NCBI GenBank assembly: GCA_019312685.1
Contig: JAFDCR010000028.1
Location: 1-5,466, forward strand
DNA length: 5,466 nt
Source of the DNA: Deltaproteobacteria bacterium
Lineage (GTDB): Bacteria > Desulfobacterota > Desulfobulbia > Desulfobulbales > BM004
Direction of reading: 5' to 3'
The notes beneath the pieces were generated by a model. That model ran no database searches and was not told where the DNA came from. It saw only the letters and a list, made by a program, of their open reading frames with translations. The stretch's first letter is position 1, and each line of letters begins with the position of its first letter. Of the stretch, positions 1 through 5,086 are shown piece by piece. A program made the translations under genes and the position numbers.

Positions 1-56
1 AACCCCGAACCCCAAACCCCGAACCCCGAACCCCGAACCCCGAACCTTGAACCTTT
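1..56. repeat. Tandem heptamer array (AACCCCG), possible G-quadruplex on the - strand
   Basis: Eight consecutive 7-base units are visible. Units 1 and 3-6 are AACCCCG, unit 2 is AACCCCA, and the last two have decayed to AACCTTG and AACCTTT. The array touches the window edge and probably continues to the left. Six C4 tracts (starting at 3, 10, 17, 24, 31 and 38) are separated by exactly three bases, so the - strand carries GGGG tracts with 3-base loops, a classic quadruplex pattern. The decayed units supply the TTG start codon (47-49) of the next gene. Heptamer arrays are known in other bacteria, for example the STRR repeats of cyanobacteria. Any relationship to those is not established here. 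Confidence 0.93.
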
Positions 57-1729
57 TATTCAGACTCATAGCATTTAACGCCCGCTATATCCACTCCTGT
101 CCGGCCCTGTTCTATGTCAGGTCATGCCTGGAGGAAAATATACCTGGCTGCAGTCCGGCGATCATGCAGTACTGTCTCAATGATCCGTATTATCCTACGT
201 TGAGGCAAATCGGCTTGGGTGAACCTGACGTCCTCTTTTTTTCGGTCTATATCTGGAACAGTTCATACATTCGGCGACTGGTCGGGGACCTGGTGAATAT
301 CTTGCCTGATACGCCGATTATCCTGGGCGGTCCCCAGGCCGAAGCCCTTGCCCGGAACCTGCCGCTTGAGGTTTATGAGCGCTGTTCTGTTGTTTCCGGC
401 GAGATCGAGGGAGTTGAAAGGTCTTTTTACCGGGATTTACAGGAGCAGAATCTTCAGAGAGCATACACATGCAGGAAGGTAAATTCGTTTCACAGTCCCT
501 ACAGGCAGGAGGATTTCACCGGACCGCTCCAGAACAGATATATCTATTACGAATCCTCGAGAGGCTGTCCGTTCAACTGCACCTACTGCCTGTCGGCATC
601 GGAAAAGGGGATACGCCACCTGCCGGTTTCCCAGGTGGAAGAGGAAATAAAGGAAATCCTGCTCCATAAACCCAAAGTTGTCCGGTTCGTGGACCGTACC
701 TTCAATGACCGCCCGGATAGGGCCCTGGAGATCTGGCGGGTTCTTGCAGAGCAGCCGGGCGACACCCTGTTTCATTTCGAGATGGCGCCGGACCGGTTCA
801 CCAATGAGATGTTTGAGTTCCTGCAACAGGTGGGGCCTGGCCGGTTCCAGTTTGAGATCGGCGTACAGTCCACCAACCCGGAAACCCTGGAGGCGATCAA
901 CAGAAAATGCGATCTGGACAAGCTGGAATACAATATCCCCAGACTTGCAGCGCTCGACACCATTCATCTGCACCTGGATCTCATTCTGGGGCTGCCGTAT
1001 GAAACCGGGGAAACCTATGCCCGCTCCTTTGCCGATGTGTTTGCCCTCGGACCGCATTACATCCAGATGGGACTGCTGAAAATCCTGCCCGACACCCCGA
1101 TCAGTCAAGAGATAGAGAATTTCGGCCTGTTGGCATGTGAAGATCCGCCCTACGAGATTATTGCCAACAGGTGGCTTGATAAGGATGAACTCGAATATCT
1201 GTACTGGTTCGGCGAATGCGTAGAAGCGTTCTACAACAACCGTTATTTCAGGTGTTTCTGGCAGTACCTGCGCAAATCCGGGGAGGATATTTTTGCTTTT
1301 TTTCAAGAACTGCTGGAACAGTGCCGGATAAAGAAATTTTTCGACCTGGCTAAAACCCAGGAGTTGTTAAGCTCCCTTTTGCTTGAAGTTACCCGGAACA
1401 GGCAGGAGAGTGAGTTGAGCAAAGAACTGCTCATTTTTGACTGGCTGCGCTGCGGCCACCACTTCCTCCCGGATCATTTTGAAACGGAGCCTGTTGTAAA
1501 AAACCGGAATTTTCTCTGGAAGAACATGGAGCAGAATCTGGAAGGGATATATGACTACAAAACCCGGGACGAGTTTTTCAAGCAGGGGGTATTTTTCCGG
1601 TTTTCAGGAAGGCTTCTACAGGAAACCGGCCTGTCTGATGCAGGTGAAGCCGCTTATGTCTGTTTCCGGCCCAAAAGGGAGAACACGGTCTTCAGGCTCA
1701 ACAGCTTTATTCTTCTCCCAAAAGTGTGA
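47..1729 (+). CDS. B12-binding-domain radical SAM protein, DUF4080-like; start uncertain
   Basis: The predicted protein has 560 residues. The N-terminal part (about 1-140) looks like a cobalamin-binding Rossmann domain, with NARYIHS near residue 11, IILGGP at 91-96 and SGEIEG at 117-122. I see no DxHxxG, so a lower-axial His ligand is not evident. The radical SAM core follows. The cluster motif CPFNCTYC puts Cys at 174, 178 and 181 (CxxxCxxC), which bind the [4Fe-4S] cluster that cleaves S-adenosylmethionine. FQFEIGVQS (267-275) and LDLILGLPYET (310-320) are typical later strands of the barrel. LLKILPDTPI (343-352) and the long C-terminal region resemble the DUF4080 group as I recall it. Family proteins usually begin only a few residues before the NARYIHS segment, which supports the TTG at 47. 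However, no Shine-Dalgarno is visible and the frame stays open leftward through the repeat to the window edge, so an upstream start is possible. The substrate is unknown. Cytoplasmic, with no signal peptide. Confidence 0.9.
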   Translation: MNLLFRLIAFNARYIHSCPALFYVRSCLEENIPGCSPAIMQYCLNDPYYPTLRQIGLGEPDVLFFSVYIWNSSYIRRLVGDLVNILPDTPIILGGPQAEALARNLPLEVYERCSVVSGEIEGVERSFYRDLQEQNLQRAYTCRKVNSFHSPYRQEDFTGPLQNRYIYYESSRGCPFNCTYCLSASEKGIRHLPVSQVEEEIKEILLHKPKVVRFVDRTFNDRPDRALEIWRVLAEQPGDTLFHFEMAPDRFTNEMFEFLQQVGPGRFQFEIGVQSTNPETLEAINRKCDLDKLEYNIPRLAALDTIHLHLDLILGLPYETGETYARSFADVFALGPHYIQMGLLKILPDTPISQEIENFGLLACEDPPYEIIANRWLDKDELEYLYWFGECVEAFYNNRYFRCFWQYLRKSGEDIFAFFQELLEQCRIKKFFDLAKTQELLSSLLLEVTRNRQESELSKELLIFDWLRCGHHFLPDHFETEPVVKNRNFLWKNMEQNLEGIYDYKTRDEFFKQGVFFRFSGRLLQETGLSDAGEAAYVCFRPKRENTVFRLNSFILLPKV

Positions 1730-1895
1730 GACCAGACTATGTAAAATGTCTTCTTGACCGCTTGATCTCACAAGAAAAATTTCAGTTTTAAAATGCAGTG
1801 GCTTTTTGCTGCTGATTCTGCTAGTATCCTATGTTCTTTTTTTAAAAATTTTAACAAGTTTATTTTAAGCTATTTCCATATTTCAGGAGGAAGAA
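1730..1895 (+). other. Intergenic gap / ilvC leader, AT-rich, no clear promoter
   Basis: These 166 bases separate the radical SAM stop from ilvC. The right half is very AT-rich, with T and A runs around 1834-1853. TAGTAT (1822-1827) could be a -10 element, but the matching -35 position reads TGGCTT, so this is weak. No strong intrinsic terminator follows the radical SAM gene, so read-through into ilvC cannot be excluded. I see no convincing attenuator or leader peptide rich in Ile, Val or Leu codons. Confidence 0.4.
1885..1890 (+). promoter_or_regulatory. Shine-Dalgarno of ilvC
   Basis: A perfect AGGAGG lies five bases (AAGAA) before the ATG at 1896. It fixes the ilvC start and predicts strong translation initiation. 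It contrasts with the radical SAM gene, which has no recognisable site. Confidence 0.9.
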
Positions 1896-3374
1896 ATGGA
1901 CGTTACCTTTAAATCAAATGTCTTTGAAATCGAAGTAATCACCCTGGCGGATACGCAGGAGATGATCGTCCGGGGAGGCCGCGATAAGTTTCCGTTACTT
2001 ACCAAGGCTTTTGACGGCATAAATCAGATAGGCGTTATCGGCTGGGGCTCCCAGGGACCGGCCCAGGCCCAGAACCTGCGCGACTCCCTGGAGGGCACCG
2101 ACATTAAAGTAAAGATCGGCCTTCGGCCGGGTTCCGCTTCAATGGCCAGTGCCAGGGAAGCCGGCTTTGCCGAGGAGAACGGCACCCTGGGCGAGATGTA
2201 CGAGGTGGTGGCAGAGTCCGATATGGTGCTGCTGCTGATCTCGGACGCAGCCCAGATCGACCATTTTGAGAAGGTATTTGCCACCATGAAGGACGGCGCC
2301 ACCCTTGGGTTGTCCCACGGATTTCTGCTTGGGCATCTTGAATCCATCGGCAGGTACTTCCCGGAAAACATCAATGTTGTCGGGGTCTGCCCCAAAGGTA
2401 TGGGCCCATCGGTCCGCAGGCTCTATGTCCAGGGTAAGGAGATTAACGGCGCCGGGATCAATACCAGTTTTGCCGTAGAGCAGGACATCAACGGCAAGGC
2501 GACCGACCACGCCCTCGGCTGGGCGGTCGGGGTAGGCGCGCCCTACGTGTTCATGACCACTTTGGGCAATGAGTACCGTTCCGATATATTCGGTGAGCGC
2601 GGCATCCTGCTCGGTGCGGTGCACGGCATTGTCGAGGCGCTCTACCGCCGCTTTGTCATGCAGGAGGGTATGGACGAGGAGCAGGCCTTCACCGATTCGG
2701 TGGAAAACGTCACCGGCCCCTTAAGCAGGACAATCTCCCATGACGGCATCCTGGCGGTCTACGAGCAGCTTGATGCTGACGGCAAAACGATTTTTGAAAA
2801 GATTTACTCCCATGCCTACAGGCCGGCTTTGGAAATCCTGCTTGAGATCTATGACGAGGTTTCCAGCGGCAACGAGATCCGTTCCGTCTATATGGCGGGC
2901 AACAGGTTTGACCGGTTCCCCATGGGCAAGATCGACGGCACCCGCATGTGGCAGGTCGGTGAAGAGGTGCGCGCCAAGCGTACCGATGCCATGCCGAAGA
3001 TCAACCCGTTTACCGCCGGCCTTTACTGTGCGACCATGATGGCCCAGATCGACCTGTTGATCGAAAGGGGCCACTGTTTGAGCGAGGTGGCCAATGAGTC
3101 GGTGATCGAGGCGGTGGATTCACTGAATCCGTACATGCATTTCAAGGGTGTGGCCTTTATGGTGGACAACTGCTCGACCACGGCCCGGCTCGGTTCCAGG
3201 AAGTGGGCTCCAAGGTTTGACTACAATATCCAGCAGCAGGCCTTTGTGGACTACGATGCAGGCAAGCCGGTTGATGCCGAACTGATTACGGCCTTCAAAT
3301 CGCACAAGGTGCATAATGCCCTGGCGGTCTGCGCCACCATGCGGCCTTCGGTTGATATTTCACTGACCGAATAA
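1896..3374 (+). CDS. ilvC: Ketol-acid reductoisomerase (NADP+), class II long form, plant-like
   Basis: The 492-residue cytoplasmic enzyme converts 2-acetolactate or 2-aceto-2-hydroxybutyrate to the dihydroxy acids of valine/leucine and isoleucine synthesis, using Mg2+ and NADPH. The N-terminal Rossmann fold carries GWGSQG (49-54). Arg77, Ser80 and Ser82 occupy the positions used for the NADPH phosphate in plant enzymes. The C-terminal knotted helical domains hold the metal and substrate ligands: D230 and E234 in SDIFGERG, E401 and E405 in NESVIEAVDS, S427 in NCSTTARLGS, with K167 in CPKGMG and H141. These match the spinach numbering as I recall it. The length fits the class II family (about 490). 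Many segments are nearly identical to chloroplast KARI (VIGWGSQ, DIFGERGILLGAVHGIVE, NCSTTARLGSRKWAPRFDY) and clearly less like E. coli IlvC, and there is no transit peptide. The start is set by AGGAGG five bases upstream. The gene stands alone, without ilvB or ilvN in view, and ends at a strong terminator. Confidence 0.97.
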   Translation: MDVTFKSNVFEIEVITLADTQEMIVRGGRDKFPLLTKAFDGINQIGVIGWGSQGPAQAQNLRDSLEGTDIKVKIGLRPGSASMASAREAGFAEENGTLGEMYEVVAESDMVLLLISDAAQIDHFEKVFATMKDGATLGLSHGFLLGHLESIGRYFPENINVVGVCPKGMGPSVRRLYVQGKEINGAGINTSFAVEQDINGKATDHALGWAVGVGAPYVFMTTLGNEYRSDIFGERGILLGAVHGIVEALYRRFVMQEGMDEEQAFTDSVENVTGPLSRTISHDGILAVYEQLDADGKTIFEKIYSHAYRPALEILLEIYDEVSSGNEIRSVYMAGNRFDRFPMGKIDGTRMWQVGEEVRAKRTDAMPKINPFTAGLYCATMMAQIDLLIERGHCLSEVANESVIEAVDSLNPYMHFKGVAFMVDNCSTTARLGSRKWAPRFDYNIQQQAFVDYDAGKPVDAELITAFKSHKVHNALAVCATMRPSVDISLTE

Positions 3375-3397
3375 GCAGCATTAAAATAGGATACTGC

Positions 3398-3432
3398 AAG
3401 AGCCCGTCAATAACCTTACGGGCTCTTTTTTT
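3398..3432 (+). terminator. Intrinsic terminator of ilvC
   Basis: A perfect 10-bp stem pairs AAGAGCCCGT (3398-3407) with ACGGGCTCTT (3418-3427) around a 10-base loop. A run of seven T (3426-3432) overlaps the end of the right arm. It starts 24 bases after the ilvC stop. This is a textbook Rho-independent terminator for the + strand. The left flank lacks a long A run, so strong bidirectional action is unlikely. Confidence 0.95.
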
Positions 3433-3592
3433 ATTTATGTTCATCAGCCTGCCCCCTTCCTTATCTCAAGGATGACCAATTGAGCAAATCCCCCTGGTTT
3501 GTTCTTGGCAATTCACCATTATTTTTCCAGTATTGGTTTTTCTGCTTCCAGATTTAGAATTACCTGAATCAATAAATTTACTTTTATAAAAA

Positions 3593-4104
3593 ATGACAGA
3601 TATTGTTTCCGTTGAAAATATTACCGGTAAAATATTCCTGATCCGGGGCCTTAGGGTCATGATCGACCGCGACCTGGCTGAACTTTATGGCGTTGAAACC
3701 AGAGTTTTAAAGCAGGCTGTTCGCAGGAATATTAATAGGTTTCCCGATGATTTCATGTTTGAGCTGACATATAATGAAGAGGCTTCTCTAAGATCACAAA
3801 ATGTGATCTTAGAGGGAAAAGGATGACATTCCAAATATTTATCAATGGCCTTTACTGAACAGGGAGTAGCCATGCTCTCAAGTGTGCTGAAAAGCAGACG
3901 TGCAATAGATGTGAACATCGCCACCATGAGGGTTTTTGTGAAGATGAGACAAACACTGGCGTCCAACAGGGAACTTTCTGAAAAACTAAAAAAAAAACAG
4001 AAGAACACCTGGGATTGCACGATAAACAGTTTCGGATAGTGTTTGATGCAATAAAGCTGCTTTTGCAGGAAGATGATAAGCTGAAAAGAAAAATCGGTTT
4101 TTAA
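3593..4104 (+). pseudogene. ORF6N/KilA-type DNA-binding-domain gene, broken by a TGA and a frameshift
   Basis: The first open part (3593-3826) begins with an ORF6N-like domain: IRGLRVMIDRDLAELYGVET, followed by VLKQAVRRN and RFPDDFMFEL, then LRSQ. ORF6N domains occur in phage and mobile-element regulators and are presumed to bind DNA. A TGA at 3824-3826 stops it at codon 78, but the same frame continues at once with HSKYL and then AFTEQGVAMLSSVL (from 3848), the conserved second half of the family. The TGA sits where relatives often have Arg, consistent with CGA to TGA. The frame then breaks at ten A (3988-3997). One extra A would join it to frame 1, which reads LHDKQFRIVFDAIKLLLQ and ends at TAA 4102-4104. 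The repaired product would be about 170 residues, normal for the family. No good Shine-Dalgarno precedes 3593 or the internal ATG at 3845. The 160 bases upstream hold no other gene. Confidence 0.85.
3786..3814. repeat. Perfect palindrome, 13-bp arms, inside the ORF6N pseudogene
   Basis: CTCTAAGATCACA (3786-3798) and TGTGATCTTAGAG (3802-3814) are exact reverse complements around AAA. The palindrome lies in the coding frame, where it encodes SLRSQNVILE, and ends nine bases before the premature TGA. It could form a strong RNA hairpin or be a two-fold protein-binding site. It could also be largely a by-product of codon choice for the conserved LRSQ segment. Confidence 0.9.
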
Positions 4105-4229
4105 TGAGTCGAGTAAATAAAATATTATGCCCAGATATCAGACAGATATCTTCGTCACAATAATCAAGAACACCAAAACTAATTCAAAGAAAAAATAGTC
4201 CTTCAATTCTCAATTTAATCGATGAAGTG

Positions 4230-4244
4230 ATCACACTTTGTGAT
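4230..4244. repeat. Short dyad ATCACA-N3-TGTGAT
   Basis: ATCACA (4230-4235) and TGTGAT (4239-4244) are inverted around CTT. The same arms and the same 3-base spacing occur at the heart of the ORF6N palindrome (3793-3807). The left arm also belongs to a small palindrome, GTGATCAC (4227-4234). Function unknown; it could be chance. Confidence 0.5.
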
Positions 4245-4266
4245 GACCTCAGATCCTCCTAATTTT

Positions 4267-4294
4267 CCATTCACCATTCACCATTAACATTACA
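4267..4294. repeat. Short CCATTCA heptamer repeat
   Basis: Two exact CCATTCA units (4267-4273, 4274-4280) are followed by CCATTAA and then a decayed CATTACA. Related CCATT motifs recur at 4302-4306 and 4309-4313. The period of seven matches the array at the left end of the window, although the unit differs. Confidence 0.7.
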
Positions 4295-4324
4295 TTTTTT
4301 TCCATTCTCCATTTTCTGTCAATC

Positions 4325-4346
4325 ATCGGCAGTTTTGTATGCCGAT
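4325..4346. repeat. Stem-loop, 7-bp arms; weak terminator candidate
   Basis: ATCGGCA (4325-4331) pairs exactly with TGCCGAT (4340-4346) around an 8-base loop. The downstream sequence has only a short T run (AATTTTC), so termination would be weak. No intact gene ends just before it, though the ORF6N pseudogene ends about 220 bases upstream. Confidence 0.45.
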
Positions 4347-4862
4347 AATTTTCAATTTAATTATTTTCCCAGAGACAATCCAACCATAAAATCCTCTCTC
4401 CCTGTAGCATCCAAACACCCAATACGTAGAATTTATAAGTAGCCCGGCGCGAATAGCCTCCCACAGTCCTGTTGCAAATTCTTGACACTCCTAACAATTT
4501 CAAACAGTTTGGCAATAGGTGAATTTTTTTACGTAAAGTTCAGAGAGATGGCCAGGTTGCCTGCACTGGCGTAATCGGGATGCCCAAAGAGATTGTCAGT
4601 TGTTTTATTTTAAAGAGAGGGTCAAGGTTATTTGGAAATATGTTGACTTTGGATTGCCAGTGGATATCTGGAGAGGAGTAGTGGTGGATCATGATTTAAG
4701 ATGATAGCAATGTGGACTTTTAAGCTTCTCCAATAAATACAATATGTTTTATAAATCTGATCAACACTAATGTTTTTATCTTTCGGCAAAATCCATTCTG
4801 CTGATTCTTGGTGCTACTAAATTGTAGTGCAAACTTTGTTTACAAATGAAGTGATTTATCTT

Positions 4863-4991
4863 AATGAGGTTTGCTCATTTAAAAAGGACCTATTCCAGAT
4901 TTTTATCTGGAATATGCTAAAAAATATAAAGCTAGCCCCTCAAATTATACTTTTCATATCAGCTAGTTGTTTATTGTTGGCTGGAATATTC
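4863..4991 (+). promoter_or_regulatory. Candidate upstream activating region: dyads and CTGGAATA repeats
   Basis: A 6-bp dyad, AATGAG/CTCATT (4863-4879), is followed by a perfect 10-bp-arm dyad, TATTCCAGAT (4891-4900) and ATCTGGAATA (4905-4914), around TTTT. The half-site CTGGAATAT at 4907-4915 recurs at 4981-4989, 74 bases on, close to seven helical turns. Including the inverted left arm, TATTCCAG/CTGGAATA appears three times. AGCTAG also occurs twice, 31 bases apart (4930, 4961). The region lies about 70-190 bases before the predicted sigma-54 start, where enhancer-binding activators usually sit. Assigning it this role is inference. Confidence 0.5.
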
Positions 4992-5005
4992 TTCATGTAG
5001 ATCCC

Positions 5006-5018
5006 TATCAAAATCTTT
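5006..5018 (+). promoter_or_regulatory. Near-consensus IHF binding site
   Basis: TATCAAAATCTTT matches the IHF consensus WATCAANNNNTTR at every defined position but the last. It lies between the CTGGAATA repeats and the -24/-12 promoter, the usual place for an IHF-induced bend at sigma-54 promoters. The motif is short and the region is AT-rich, so on sequence alone it is only suggestive. Confidence 0.4.
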
Positions 5019-5031
5019 CTCCTTATCCTAA

Positions 5032-5047
5032 AGGCATGGTTTTTGCA
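5032..5047 (+). promoter_or_regulatory. Sigma-54 (RpoN) -24/-12 promoter
   Basis: AGGCATGGTTTTTGCA compares with the consensus TGGCACGNNNNTTGCA. GGCA, the following G and TTGCA all match; two positions differ (first T to A, and C to T). The invariant GG (5033-5034) and GC (5045-5046) are exactly ten bases apart, as sigma-54 requires. Transcription would begin near 5057, giving a 5' leader of about 30 bases that contains the AAGGAGG of the next gene. Expression would need an ATP-dependent enhancer-binding activator, which is not encoded in this window. Confidence 0.75.
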
Positions 5048-5074
5048 TCTTTTAAGGTAGGATATAAAATTATT

Positions 5075-5081
5075 AAGGAGG
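5075..5081 (+). promoter_or_regulatory. Shine-Dalgarno of the last gene
   Basis: AAGGAGG lies five bases (ACATC) before the ATG at 5087. It is a full match to the anti-Shine-Dalgarno core and fixes the start. Confidence 0.9.
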
Positions 5082-5086
5082 ACATC

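Larger units (their letters stand above)
4105..5086. other. Gene-poor stretch of about 980 bases
   Basis: No convincing gene was found on either strand. From left to right it holds: two CAGATATC copies 11 bases apart (4132-4139, 4143-4150); an ATCACA-N3-TGTGAT dyad (4230-4244); CCATTCA heptamers (4267-4287); a stem-loop (4325-4346); a less AT-rich patch (about 4520-4692) open in several frames but without a recognisable product; and, from about 4860, a cluster of dyads leading to a sigma-54-type promoter. Most of it is AT-rich, which suits an accessory or decaying region between the ORF6N pseudogene and the last gene. Confidence 0.6.

Noticed and set aside
437..1306. 289-codon open frame on the - strand, opposite the radical SAM gene
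   Set aside because: It lies wholly opposite a gene with clear radical SAM motifs, has no recognisable domain and no suitable Shine-Dalgarno. It is a shadow of the real coding frame.
1726..1771. Weak dyad GTGAGA/TCTCAC just after the radical SAM gene as a terminator
   Set aside because: The stem is only 6 bp, the loop is 34 bases and no T run follows directly, so it is not a credible intrinsic terminator.
1793..1915. Possible leader peptide from ATG 1793 running into the ilvC start
   Set aside because: It has no Shine-Dalgarno, no run of Ile/Val/Leu codons and no attenuator hairpins, so it is probably chance.
2024..2624. Overlapping - strand open frames (2024-2395 and 2139-2624) opposite ilvC
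   Set aside because: They are shadows of a highly conserved enzyme gene; the translated sequences match no family I recognise.
3495..3510. Second sigma-54-like site before the ORF6N gene
   Set aside because: The GG-N10-GC spacing is present, but the -24 box is TGGTTT and the -12 box TGGC, too far from consensus to call.
3466..3660. 64-codon - strand open frame across the ORF6N start
   Set aside because: It has no family resemblance and overlaps the conserved ORF6N N-terminus on the other strand.
3824..3826. Selenocysteine or reassigned TGA in the ORF6N gene
   Set aside because: The strong hairpin lies upstream rather than downstream of the TGA, Arg is expected at this site, and TGA acts as a normal stop for the radical SAM gene.
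4127..4198. Short frame of 23 codons beginning MPRYQTDIF
   Set aside because: It has no Shine-Dalgarno, is very short and has no recognisable relatives, so it cannot be supported as a gene.
4482..4487. TTGACA as a -35 box
   Set aside because: No acceptable -10 element lies 16-18 bases downstream, and no gene follows.
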